Shown: piece after piece, positions 38,037 through 46,620 of the stretch
How the letters are laid out: each line of letters opens with the position of its first letter
Numbering within the stretch: the stretch's first letter is position 1
From: Gammaproteobacteria bacterium
GTDB lineage: Bacteria; Pseudomonadota; Gammaproteobacteria; Steroidobacterales; Steroidobacteraceae
Direction: 5' to 3'
Assembly (NCBI GenBank): GCA_027366635.1
Contig: DAHXNE010000012.1
Coordinates: forward strand, 1 to 64,000
Length of the DNA: 64,000 nt
The notes under the pieces: model-generated
What the model saw: only the letters and a program-made list of their open reading frames with translations
Databases searched by the model: none
Told to the model about the DNA's origin: nothing
Program-made: the position numbers and the translations under genes

Positions 38037-39338
38037 TCACAGCGCGCCGACCGCGTACGCCAGGCGCAACCGGTCGAGCGCCTCATCGAGCGTCGCGTCG
38101 TCATAGTTACGCTCGGCCTCGGCGCGCAGCGACACGGCCTCGAGCACCCGAGTGTTCGAGGCCAGCCCGACCCGGTACAGCTCGCGCGAGATGCGCAGAT
38201 TCTCGGCAGCCTGCGCCGTGGCCGCCCGCGAGGCCTCGATCCGCGCCCGCGCGGCCGCGAGCTGCAGCCAGGCGGCCCGGACAGCGAGTTCGATCCGCGA
38301 GCGCAGGTCCGCGAGCCGCTGCCGCTCGGCGCGACTACGTGCGCGCAGCGCGTCCGCCTCATTCGCCGCCGCACCGCCGTCGAACAGCTTCCAGGTGAAC
38401 CCCAGGCCAACCATCGAGAAATTCTGATGATTGAGAATCTGGTTGTCGAAGTGTGTATAGCCGCCGAACGCGGCAATGTGCGGCAGGCGGCTCGCATTGA
38501 CGACACGCGCACGGGCGGAGAGCGCCGCAGCGCGCGCGCCGAGCGCCCGCAACTCCTGGCGCGAGTGCAGCGCCCGCGCGAGCAATGCCGCAAGCGGTAC
38601 ACTGTCGATGGCCAACACCGGCAGCCTCGGATCCAGGTGCGGCACCCGGTCGAGCGGGGCGCCAATCAGGCGGTCATAGGCGGCTTCGGCGAGCGCGAGC
38701 GCATTGCTCGCCACGACTTGCTGCTCGCGCGCGTTCGCCAGCGCCACGCGTGCGGCCAGCAGATCATTCTTGGCGACCACCTGGCGGGCGTATTTCGCCT
38801 GTACATCGTGCACATGCGCTGCGAGACTGGTGACGCTTGAGCGCGCCACGCCGAGCGCGCGTTGGGCGCGCAATACCGCCACGTAAGCTGCGGCGACCTC
38901 GAGCTTCACGTCGGCACTCACGGCGCGCTCCGTAGCCGACGCACCCTTCAGACCCGCGCGCGCCGCCTCGATGCCGTTGCGAATCGCCCCGCCGCTGTAC
39001 AGTGGCAGGCGCGCCTGCACCGATGCACTGACGTACTGATCGTTCTTGAAGATCGGTCCGGATCGGAAAGCCGACGCCGGCGTCACCAAGTCCAGCTCCG
39101 GTGTCTGCCCCAAGCGCGTGTAGCTCGCCTGGCTCTCGATGCTCGGCCAGCGACCGTCGCGCGCCGCCCTCGCGCTGGAACGCGCCGCTTGCACGTCATC
39201 GGCTGCCGCGGCAAGCGTCCGGTCGTGTGCCGCCGCCAGACGCCACGCCTGCTCGAGCGTCTGGGCCTGCGCCTGCACCGACAGAGCAACCACGGCACCG
39301 AGCACCGCGGCGGCGAGGCGGCCGTGCAGTGCCTTCAT
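38037..39338 (-). CDS. TolC-family outer-membrane efflux protein (pump 1)
   Basis: A 433-aa outer-membrane channel protein with a signal peptide (cleavage near AQA-QT, residue 26) and two long coiled-coil repeats (about 40-220 and 240-430) of the TolC/CusC type. It completes the tripartite pump encoded upstream on the same strand by the adaptor (42845-43924) and RND permease (39609-42848). Its ATG overlaps the stop of the short SQR-remnant frame by ATGA, so its translation is probably coupled to that frame. Confidence 0.9.
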   Translation of the reverse strand: MKALHGRLAAAVLGAVVALSVQAQAQTLEQAWRLAAAHDRTLAAAADDVQAARSSARAARDGRWPSIESQASYTRLGQTPELDLVTPASAFRSGPIFKNDQYVSASVQARLPLYSGGAIRNGIEAARAGLKGASATERAVSADVKLEVAAAYVAVLRAQRALGVARSSVTSLAAHVHDVQAKYARQVVAKNDLLAARVALANAREQQVVASNALALAEAAYDRLIGAPLDRVPHLDPRLPVLAIDSVPLAALLARALHSRQELRALGARAAALSARARVVNASRLPHIAAFGGYTHFDNQILNHQNFSMVGLGFTWKLFDGGAAANEADALRARSRAERQRLADLRSRIELAVRAAWLQLAAARARIEASRAATAQAAENLRISRELYRVGLASNTRVLEAVSLRAEAERNYDDATLDEALDRLRLAYAVGAL

Positions 39339-39538
39339 GACTGCACGTCCTTCAGTGTGTGAATGCCGAGCGTCTTGAGCATGTAGAGCTCATAGGCGGG
39401 CGTGAACGATCCGCTGCGCACCTTGCGCAGGAAGTATTTCTTGAAGGCGACGCGGTGTACCGCGCCGAAGCGCTCGCGCATCTGGCATGCGCACGGCGCT
39501 CCGCCGAGGCCTGCGCCAATGATGACTACGTGGGCCAT
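39335..39538 (-). pseudogene. Internally deleted sulfide:quinone oxidoreductase, in-frame 67-aa remnant
   Basis: The first 30 residues, MAHVVIIGAGLGGAPCACQM then a short linker, are the N-terminal FAD-binding Rossmann start of sulfide:quinone reductases (GAGLGG). From about residue 31 the sequence jumps to the typical SQR C-terminus, AFKKYFLRKVRSG then YELYMLKTLGI. Full-length SQR has about 400-430 residues, so roughly 350 are missing, with the junction near base 39449. The reading frame is preserved and its stop overlaps the downstream tolC start (ATGA). It cannot bind FAD or quinone as an enzyme. It may survive only to keep tolC translation coupled. The assignment is from sequence pattern. 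Confidence 0.72.
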
Positions 39539-39608
39539 GACAAACCTCTGTGGAAAGACTCAACCACGCGAGTGACTGACCATCCCACCGCGAGGCGGCG
39601 CCCGTCAC

Positions 39609-42600
39609 TCACGGGACGCCCACCGCGTTCGCGCGCGCCGCGCGCGCTTCTTTGCGCTTCAGGTAGACGTAGTAAAGAATGGGAATCACGACGAGCGTCA
39701 GCAGCGTCGAGACGAAGATGCCGAACAGAAGCGAGATCGCCAGTCCGTTGAAGATCGGATCGGAGAGGATAAAGAACGCGCCGAGCATGGCGGCCACCGC
39801 CGTGAGCACAATCGGCTTGGCGCGGGTCGCACCGGCGCGCACTACCGCCTGCTCCAGCGGATAGCCCGCGCGCACCGCACCATCGATGAAATCGACCAGC
39901 AGAATGGAGTTGCGCACGATGATGCCGGCCAGCGCGATCATCCCGATCATCGAGGTCGCCGTGAACTGATCGTGAAGCAGCGCGTGTCCGGGCATCACCC
40001 CGATGATGGTGAGCGGGATCGGCGCCATGATGATGAACGGCACGATATACGATCCGAACTGCGCCACGATCAGCAGATAGATCAGCACCAGCCCCGCGGC
40101 ATAGGCGATCCCCATGTCGCGGAAGGTCTCGTAGGTGACCTGCCATTCACCGCTCCACTTCACCGCGAAGCGGTTCGGATTGGTGGGCGCGCTGATGAAA
40201 CGCTGCTCGAGGGTCTGCCCGGCGACCTTCAGATGGCGCAGCCTCGCGGCGATATCGAACATGCCATACAGCGGGCTGTCGAGCGGACCGGCCATATCCC
40301 CCATCACGTAGGTCACCGGCAAGAGATCCTTCTGATAGATCGCGCCGTCCCAGGTGTTCTTGCGGACCCGCACCAGCTCCGAGAGCGGCACGAGCGCCCC
40401 GTCGGCCGCCCGGACCCGCAGGGCGAGCACCTGACCGATCCTTGCCTGGTCGGCCGGAGAGAGTTCGAGCTTCACCGGAATTAAGTGTCGCTCGCGTCCG
40501 ATGTGAACGTATGTGGCGTCATAGCCGGAGAGCGCCATGGAGAGCGTTCGCGCGATCTGTGCCTGGGACACGCCGAGCAGCGCGGCCTTCTGCCGATCGA
40601 CGGCGACGACCAGGCGCCGGGCCTTCGCGTCGACGGTGTCGTAGGTATCGACGATGTGCGGCGTGCTGTCGAACACCTTGCGGATCTGCAGTGCGAGCCG
40701 CTGCTGTACCGCGTAGCTGGGACCGAAGATCTCCGCGACGATGGGCGCCAGCACCGGCGGTCCCGGTGGCACTTCCACCACCTGGATATCCGCCCCGAAT
40801 CGGCGCGCCACCCGCGCCAGCGCCGGACGCACCGCGCGCGCGATCTGATGACTCTGCACACGACGGTCACTCTTCGGCACCAGCTCCACCGCGATTTCCC
40901 CGTAGCGCGGCCCGCGCCGCAGATAGTACTGACGCACCAGACCGTTGAAGTTCACGGGTGCGTGAGTGCCCGCATAGACTTGATAGTCGCTCACCTGCTT
41001 CACCCGCGCGAGCACTTGCGCCAGCTCGTCGAGGACGTGCGCGGTGGTCTCGACGGTGGTGCCGACCGGCATCTCCACCACCACCTCGAACTCCGACGTG
41101 TTGTCGAAGGGAAGCATCTTGAATACCACCGACTCGGTGAGTACCAGACTCAACGCCGCGAGGATCGCCAGGCCGATGGCCGCGTACAGCCAGCGGCGCC
41201 GCCGACGCCCGCGTGAGCCGGCAAGGAAGGGACCGACCACGCGCTGGAACAGGGGCAGCAGCGGCAGCGGCTGGCGCTGCTCGGTGGGCTTAAGATGACG
41301 GTGGCCGAGCAGCTTGCGACACAGCCATGGCGTGAACATGAGCGCCACGCCGAGCGAGATCAGCATCCCCGAGCTGGCATTGATCGGGATAGGGCTCATG
41401 TAAGGACCCATCATGCCGCCGACGAAGGCCATCGGCAGCAGCGCCGCAATCACCGTGAGCGTGGCGAGAATGGTCGGCCCCCCAACCTCATCGACCGCCA
41501 CCGGGATGATGTCGCTCAGCGTTCCGCCGCCGAGACGCATGTGGCGGTGAACGTTCTCCACCACCACGATCGCATCGTCGACCAAAATGCCGATGGAGAA
41601 GATCAACGCGAACAGCGACACCCGGTTGATGGTGAACCCCCACGCCCAGGAGGCGAACAGCGTCGCCATCAACGTGACGCCGACCGCCGCCCCGACCACG
41701 ACCGCCTCGCGCCGGCCCATGGCGAGCATGACGAGCAGGACGACCGACAACGTGGCCTCGATCAGCTTCTCGATGAGCTTCTTCGCCTTCGCATCGGCGC
41801 TGTGCCCGTAATTGCGGGTAACAGTGACGTGCACGCCCGCGGGAATGTATGTGCCGCGCAGCTGGTCCAGGCGGCGGATCACTCCGGCGGCGACGGTGCC
41901 GGCGTTGGTGCCGGTCTTCTTGGCGATGGCGATGGTCACCGCCGGCGCGTAACTGATTTTCGGCAGGTCGCGCCGGGCGGCGCCCGGCCCGGTGCCGAAC
42001 CACACATAGGAATGCGGCGCATCGGGTTGGAAGGCGACGGCGGCGACATCTGCCAGATACACCGGCCGCCCGGCGTGCATGCCGATCACCAGATTGGCCA
42101 CCGCGGCGCGGTCGGCCAGGAACTGTCCGGCCTGGACCGGCACCACCCGGTTGTCGCCAATGAGCGAGCCGGCCTGCAGCGTCAGATTGGCGGCCTGCAG
42201 CGAGCGCATGATCTGGCCGGCGTCGAGCCCGTAGGCGGCGAGCTTTCCGGGCTCCAGACGCACCCGCACGATGCTGCGCGGCGCGCCGATCGTGTGAACT
42301 CTGCGGGTGCCCGGCACCCGCTGCAGCTGAGTCTCGATGGCGTGCGCCACCTGGCCAAGCCGGTAGGAGCCGCGGTTCGGGTCGTTCGCCCAGAGTGTCA
42401 ACGTCATCATGGGCACGTCCGCGATGCCCATCGGCCGCACCAGCGGCCTCAGGATGCCCGAGTTGGCGGGCCACAGGTCGCGATGCGAGTAGATCGCATT
42501 GTAGAGGCGCACGATGGCGGTGGTACGTGGCTGTCCAACCCGGTATTGGACGGTGACGATGGCGAGCCCCGGCCGTGAGACCGCATAGATGTGCTTGATG

Positions 42601-42848
42601 CCACGGATCTCGCCCAGCACCTGCTCCAGGGGCGTGCTGACCTGCCGCTCCACCTGCTGCGAAGATGCGCCCGGGAACGGCACAAACACGTTGGCGAAGG
42701 TGACATTGATGTCGGGATCTTCCTGTCGCGGCGTGACGGCCAGCGCGAACAGCCCCAGGACCACAGCCACGATCGCGATCAGCGGTGTGATCTGATTGTG
42801 CAGGAAACGCCGGGCGATCCGCCCGCTGACACCGAGCTCCGTGCTCAC
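39609..42848 (-). CDS. RND efflux permease (pump 1)
   Basis: A 1079-aa inner-membrane RND transporter that drives export with the proton gradient. It has the family plan of two repeats, each with one helix, a large periplasmic loop and five more helices. FSIGILVDDAIVVVENV in helix 4 holds the proton-relay aspartates, and AGIIVRNSILLVDFID is the matching helix 10 region. Periplasmic porter domains lie at about 45-330 and 570-870. It starts with GTG overlapping the adaptor stop. The neighbouring DUF2892, SQR remnant and YgaV-like regulator suggest a link to sulfide or persulfide stress rather than the usual drug export, by context only. Confidence 0.93.
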   Translation of the reverse strand: MSTELGVSGRIARRFLHNQITPLIAIVAVVLGLFALAVTPRQEDPDINVTFANVFVPFPGASSQQVERQVSTPLEQVLGEIRGIKHIYAVSRPGLAIVTVQYRVGQPRTTAIVRLYNAIYSHRDLWPANSGILRPLVRPMGIADVPMMTLTLWANDPNRGSYRLGQVAHAIETQLQRVPGTRRVHTIGAPRSIVRVRLEPGKLAAYGLDAGQIMRSLQAANLTLQAGSLIGDNRVVPVQAGQFLADRAAVANLVIGMHAGRPVYLADVAAVAFQPDAPHSYVWFGTGPGAARRDLPKISYAPAVTIAIAKKTGTNAGTVAAGVIRRLDQLRGTYIPAGVHVTVTRNYGHSADAKAKKLIEKLIEATLSVVLLVMLAMGRREAVVVGAAVGVTLMATLFASWAWGFTINRVSLFALIFSIGILVDDAIVVVENVHRHMRLGGGTLSDIIPVAVDEVGGPTILATLTVIAALLPMAFVGGMMGPYMSPIPINASSGMLISLGVALMFTPWLCRKLLGHRHLKPTEQRQPLPLLPLFQRVVGPFLAGSRGRRRRRWLYAAIGLAILAALSLVLTESVVFKMLPFDNTSEFEVVVEMPVGTTVETTAHVLDELAQVLARVKQVSDYQVYAGTHAPVNFNGLVRQYYLRRGPRYGEIAVELVPKSDRRVQSHQIARAVRPALARVARRFGADIQVVEVPPGPPVLAPIVAEIFGPSYAVQQRLALQIRKVFDSTPHIVDTYDTVDAKARRLVVAVDRQKAALLGVSQAQIARTLSMALSGYDATYVHIGRERHLIPVKLELSPADQARIGQVLALRVRAADGALVPLSELVRVRKNTWDGAIYQKDLLPVTYVMGDMAGPLDSPLYGMFDIAARLRHLKVAGQTLEQRFISAPTNPNRFAVKWSGEWQVTYETFRDMGIAYAAGLVLIYLLIVAQFGSYIVPFIIMAPIPLTIIGVMPGHALLHDQFTATSMIGMIALAGIIVRNSILLVDFIDGAVRAGYPLEQAVVRAGATRAKPIVLTAVAAMLGAFFILSDPIFNGLAISLLFGIFVSTLLTLVVIPILYYVYLKRKEARAARANAVGVP

Positions 42849-43924
42849 TGCGCGCTCCCGGTGAGCACCGGGAACGGCTCGAGCCGGCGCATGGCCGCGA
42901 GTGGATTGAGCGCGACCCGTTCGCCGGCGGTCAGTCCCGAGAGAACCTCCACCTGGCCGCCGACCCTGCGGCCGAGTCTGACCTGCTGCAGCAACGTGTT
43001 GCCGTTCGGCTCCACCAGGTACACGGCAGTCACCGCGCTGCGGCGCACGACGACGCTCGCCGGCACGAGCAGCTCGGTACGCCGGCCCGTGGGAAAGCGC
43101 ACGCGCACTACCATGCCCGGGAACAGTCCAGGCACCGGCCGCGGCAATGACACATGCACCGGAAAGGCTGCGGAACCGGCCGCGGCCTGCGGGTATACCG
43201 TGACATGAGCCGCTTCGATCGAGCGACCGTCAAAGCTCACCGCGGCCTGGCCCAGCCGCCTGATCGCTTCGGCAACAGACTGCGGCACGCTCGCCACCAC
43301 GCGCAGATGCGTCAACGACGCCACCCCCATCAGCGGCGTCCCCGGAGAAACCGCCTCGCCCACTTGCACGCTGCGCGCGGTCACCACGCTGGCGTACGGA
43401 GCGCGGATCTCGGTGTAAGCAACCCCCTCGATCGCGGCGGCGAGCGCGGCACGCGCCGCGTTGCGCGCCGCAACCGCGACATCGCGCGCGGCGGTCACCT
43501 GATCGAAGTCCGCTTTGGGAACGACCCGCTGCTGGTACAGGGCTCGGATGCGCCGATAACGCTTGTCGGCTTGCGTGGCCCGCGCCCGGGCCGCATGCAG
43601 CGCCGCGCGCGCCTGGCCCAGATCCGCGCGCTGGATGGTGGCGCGCAGCCGGATCAACAGCGCCCCGGCCGGCACGAAATCATCGACGTCGTGGTAGATC
43701 GCTGCGACCCGCCCGCTGGTCTGGGCGGTCAACGTCGCGCGGTCGACCGCCTGCACGATCCCCTCAAAACTACGTTCGGCAACGCTGCTGCGCGGCTCCA
43801 CGCGCAGCGCGGCGAGCGGCGCTCCCGAGGCGCGCACCGCCGGGGCGTGCCGCGCGGCACATCCGCTCAGTCCCCCGGCCAGCGCGCACGCGCCAACCAG
43901 GGCCCAGCATCCGGCTCGGTGCAC
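42845..43924 (-). CDS. RND periplasmic adaptor lipoprotein (pump 1)
   Basis: A 359-aa membrane fusion protein that joins the RND permease to TolC. The signal peptide ends in the lipobox LSGC (about residue 22), so it is a lipoprotein. Lipoyl half-motifs flank a helical hairpin (about 105-170, with QADKRYRRIRALYQQRVVPKAD split around it). A beta-barrel and membrane-proximal domain follow (LPRPVPGLFPGMVVRVRF and VYLVEPNGNTL). Its stop overlaps the permease GTG start, and the DUF2892 gene is 15 bp upstream. Confidence 0.92.
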   Translation of the reverse strand: MHRAGCWALVGACALAGGLSGCAARHAPAVRASGAPLAALRVEPRSSVAERSFEGIVQAVDRATLTAQTSGRVAAIYHDVDDFVPAGALLIRLRATIQRADLGQARAALHAARARATQADKRYRRIRALYQQRVVPKADFDQVTAARDVAVAARNAARAALAAAIEGVAYTEIRAPYASVVTARSVQVGEAVSPGTPLMGVASLTHLRVVASVPQSVAEAIRRLGQAAVSFDGRSIEAAHVTVYPQAAAGSAAFPVHVSLPRPVPGLFPGMVVRVRFPTGRRTELLVPASVVVRRSAVTAVYLVEPNGNTLLQQVRLGRRVGGQVEVLSGLTAGERVALNPLAAMRRLEPFPVLTGSAQ

Positions 43925-43939
43925 GCCCGCCGCCCCGGG

Positions 43940-44140
43940 TCAGAACGCGGCGCCCGGCTTGACGCCGAGTTGCTTGAGGATGCGCGCGAGCGGGCAGAAA
44001 CCACTGAACGCCGCCTGCACCATGTTCACCCCGATGAGCGCCGGCACCAGCAGCCACCATGCACTGACCAGCCAGGCGAGCAGCACACCGAGCAGCACGA
44101 GGGCGCCTGCAAAGGCGAATACGACCCGATCGATTGTCAT
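43940..44140 (-). CDS. DUF2892 membrane protein (YgaP-like transmembrane domain)
   Basis: A 66-aa protein with two closely spaced membrane helices (FAGALVLLGVLLAWLVSAWW and the next segment). The conserved end GFCPLARILKQLG is the hallmark of DUF2892 and of the membrane part of E. coli YgaP, a sulfurtransferase. It is the first gene of the pump-1 operon, just below the operator and the ArsR-type regulator. In E. coli the regulator YgaV and YgaP are likewise neighbours. No rhodanese domain is attached here. Confidence 0.88.
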   Translation of the reverse strand: MTIDRVVFAFAGALVLLGVLLAWLVSAWWLLVPALIGVNMVQAAFSGFCPLARILKQLGVKPGAAF

Positions 44141-44197
44141 GAGATTCTCCCGAGTGCGATCCCGGAGTGCCCCCGGGCAAGCGCGATGGCAGCCAGT

Positions 44198-44217
44198 ATA
44201 TTAGTTTTCCCTAATTT
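44198..44217. promoter_or_regulatory. AT-rich palindromic operator between the ArsR-type gene and pump 1
   Basis: ATATTAG-N6-CTAATTT is an inverted repeat with six of seven positions paired, in an AT-rich island within otherwise GC-rich DNA. It lies in the divergent region between DUF2892 (start 44140) and the regulator (start 44262). AT-rich palindromes overlapping the promoter are the type of site used by BigR/YgaV repressors. The repeat is seen; binding is inferred. Confidence 0.6.
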
Positions 44218-44261
44218 AGCAAATGGCAATTTTGGCAGCGGTGGATTACACTGCCCGCATC

Positions 44262-44624
44262 ATGGCAACCAGACGACCAATCCCGCCGAGAAGCGCCAGC
44301 CGGACGGCACGTCCCACCACCCTCGCACGCGTCGTCCGCGACCTGCAGCCGCACTGCCAGCAGGCGGTCGGCGTCCTGCGGGCACTTGCCAACGAGCAGC
44401 GCCTGATGGTCCTGTGTCATTTGGTGCCGGCGCCTCTGTCTGTCGGTCAACTCAATGAGCGCGTACGGCTCAGTCAGTCCGCGCTCTCCCAGCACCTCGC
44501 GGTGCTGCGCACCGCCGGCATGGTGCGCACCGAGCGCCAGGCGCAGACGGTCTATTACTCCCTGGCCCCGGGCATCGTCACGCGGCTGCTGGCCGTGTTG
44601 CACGATGAATTTTGCGGCATCTGA
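44262..44624 (+). CDS. ArsR-family repressor of the YgaV/BigR/SqrR (persulfide-sensing) type
   Basis: A 120-aa winged-helix protein (HTH at about 60-90, LSQSALSQHLAVLRTAGMV). It contains no metal-site motif of ArsR or SmtB. It has two cysteines at the positions of the redox pair of YgaV, BigR and SqrR: Cys52 in LMVLCHL and Cys118 two residues from the C-terminus (DEFCGI). In that family the pair forms a disulfide or tetrasulfide with reactive sulfur, and the repressor leaves DNA. The ATG at 44262 is preferred because the in-frame ATG at 44223 touches the operator. It is divergent from pump 1. Confidence 0.85.
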   Translation: MATRRPIPPRSASRTARPTTLARVVRDLQPHCQQAVGVLRALANEQRLMVLCHLVPAPLSVGQLNERVRLSQSALSQHLAVLRTAGMVRTERQAQTVYYSLAPGIVTRLLAVLHDEFCGI

Positions 44625-44673
44625 CCCCTCGTGCTTCAATACGTGATTCCCACGTCGGACTTTCGCGAATCCC

Positions 44674-45753
44674 ATGCCTTCATTGTTCGATCCGCTACAG
44701 CTCGGTGAGCTGACCCTCCCCAATCGCATCGTCATGGCGCCCCTGACCCGCAGCCGAGCCGGCGGCGGGCGAGTGCCCAATGGGCTGATGCGCGAGTACT
44801 ACCGGCAGCGCGCCTCGGCCGGCCTGATCATCTCGGAGGCCACCGTGGTGACCCCGCAAGGTATCGGGTACGCCGACACGCCCGGCATCTGGTCCGACGA
44901 GCAGGTCGAAGGCTGGCGGCACGTGACCCGCGCGGTGCACCAGGCAGGGGGGCGCATGTTTCTGCAGCTGTGGCACGTCGGTCGGATTTCGCATCCGCTG
45001 TTCCTCGATGGCGCGCTGCCAGTCGCACCCAGCGCCATCGCTCCCGAAGGCCACGTCAGCCTCGTGACGCCGAAGCAGCCGTACGTGGTGCCACGCGCGC
45101 TCGCGCGCGAGGAAATTCCCGAGGTCATTGCGGCGTTCACCCGCGGCGCCGAGAACGCCCAGCGCGCAGGCTTCGACGGCGTGGAAATACACGGCGCCAA
45201 CGGCTACCTGCTCGACCAATTTCTGCAAGATAGTGCGAACCACCGCAGTGACGACTACGGCGGCTCTGTGGAGAACCGCGCAAGACTGCTGTTGGAGGTC
45301 ACGGACGCAGCAATCTCCATCTGGGGACCCGGACGGGTCGGCGTGCATGTCGCACCGCGAGGTGACACGCATTCCATGGGGGATTCGGACCGTGCCGCGA
45401 CTTTCGGGCATGTGGCGCGCGAGCTCGCACGGCGTCGCGTCGCATTCCTGTTCGCGCGCGAGCACCTGGACGGCGAGCGGATCGGCCCGCAGCTGAAGCG
45501 CTCGTTCAGCGGCGCTTACATCGCCAATGAACGGCTCGACCGCCAGGCCGCCGAGCAACTGCTGCAGCGGGGCGAGGCCGACGCGGTGGCCTTCGGCAGG
45601 CTGTTCATCGCCAATCCGGATCTGGTCGATCGGCTGCGCAGCGCCGCAGCGCTCAACGAGCCGCGCCCGGAATACTTCTATCGGGGCGGCCCGGCCGGCT
45701 ATACCGACTACCCGTCGCTGGCAACCGTGGCGCAATCCGCCCGCAGCGGGTAG
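44674..45753 (+). CDS. Old yellow enzyme family alkene reductase
   Basis: A 359-aa FMN-dependent NADPH:alkene reductase of the NemA/OYE class. The N-terminal LFDPLQLGELTLPNRIVMAPLTRSRA, the substrate-binding GVEIHGANGYLLDQFLQD and FGRLFIANPDLV near the phosphate-binding end are all present. Such enzymes reduce activated double bonds, including quinones, enones and N-ethylmaleimide. It follows the ArsR-type gene by 49 bp on the same strand and could be co-regulated, but it has its own intergenic space. Confidence 0.92.
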   Translation: MPSLFDPLQLGELTLPNRIVMAPLTRSRAGGGRVPNGLMREYYRQRASAGLIISEATVVTPQGIGYADTPGIWSDEQVEGWRHVTRAVHQAGGRMFLQLWHVGRISHPLFLDGALPVAPSAIAPEGHVSLVTPKQPYVVPRALAREEIPEVIAAFTRGAENAQRAGFDGVEIHGANGYLLDQFLQDSANHRSDDYGGSVENRARLLLEVTDAAISIWGPGRVGVHVAPRGDTHSMGDSDRAATFGHVARELARRRVAFLFAREHLDGERIGPQLKRSFSGAYIANERLDRQAAEQLLQRGEADAVAFGRLFIANPDLVDRLRSAAALNEPRPEYFYRGGPAGYTDYPSLATVAQSARSG

Positions 45754-45759
45754 ACGCGC

Positions 45760-46575
45760 CTACACTCCGAAGCGCAAGCAGGAATAGGCCTTGCCACCGA
45801 TCGTGCCGCGGAAGTCGGCGCGTCCCGGCTCGTCACCGGCGGCACCCACAGCCACCATGAGCGGCAGCAGGTGCTCGGCGCGCGGATGGCAGGCGCGCGC
45901 GTTCGGAGCCGAGCGCCAATCGACCAGCCGCGTGCGCCGCACGGCCGGCGCCACCCCCGTCGCCGTCTCGTTGAGCCACTCGTCGAATGCGATCGAGCCG
46001 CCCTCCCCGCCGGCAAAGATCGCGCGCAGGTTGTGATAGCTGCTGCCGCTGCCGATGATGAGCACGTTCTCGGCGCGCAGCGGCGCCAGCGCCGCCCCGA
46101 TGGCCAGATGCCGAGCGGGATCCAGGTCATGCGCCAGCGAGAGTGCCACCACCGGCAGGCGCGCCTCGGGATCGATGATCAGCATCGGCACGAACACGCC
46201 ATGATCGAAGCCGCGGGCCGGGTCGGCGGCGACTGCGCAGCCGGCGGCCCGCAGCAGCGTCACGATGCGCTCGGCCAGCGCCGGAGAGCCCGGCGCACCG
46301 TAGCGCAGCTGATAGGTATGCGGTGGGAATCCGTAGTAGTCGAACAGCATGGCCGGCGTGGCCGCGGCACTGACCGTCGGCACATCGGCCTCCCAATGCG
46401 CCGAGACCATGACGATTGCGCGCGGCGGCGCCGGCAAAGTGGCGAGCAGGCCGGCCAGGTAGGCGCGCAGGCCATCATAGGCGTGCGGTCCCAACGGCTC
46501 GGGGAACTCCATCCAGAAACAGGGGCCGCCACCATGGGTGAGGTAGATCGCCGGTTGGCGCGCGAGGCTCGACAT
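45760..46575 (-). CDS. ygiD: 4,5-DOPA-dioxygenase-type extradiol dioxygenase (YgiD)
   Basis: A 271-aa member of the LigB/DODA superfamily that cleaves catechol rings such as DOPA with a single metal. Metal-ligand candidates are His14 in YLTHGGGP and His60 in VSAHWEAD, with ARGFDHGVFVP and ALSLAHDLDP forming the active site. The start at 46575 has GGAG six bases upstream; a further in-frame ATG at 46602 lacks this. It is convergent with the OYE gene and divergent from the MBL gene. The natural substrate is unknown. Confidence 0.9.
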   Translation of the reverse strand: MSSLARQPAIYLTHGGGPCFWMEFPEPLGPHAYDGLRAYLAGLLATLPAPPRAIVMVSAHWEADVPTVSAAATPAMLFDYYGFPPHTYQLRYGAPGSPALAERIVTLLRAAGCAVAADPARGFDHGVFVPMLIIDPEARLPVVALSLAHDLDPARHLAIGAALAPLRAENVLIIGSGSSYHNLRAIFAGGEGGSIAFDEWLNETATGVAPAVRRTRLVDWRSAPNARACHPRAEHLLPLMVAVGAAGDEPGRADFRGTIGGKAYSCLRFGV

Positions 46576-46620
46576 GGGTTTCTCCGCCGGATCGACCGCC
46601 ATGCTAGCATTGTCGGCCGG

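Noticed and set aside
44223-44261. Upstream ATG (44223) as the start of the ArsR-type regulator
   Set aside because: It lies six bases from the palindromic operator, leaving no room for a leader; the added residues are not family-like.
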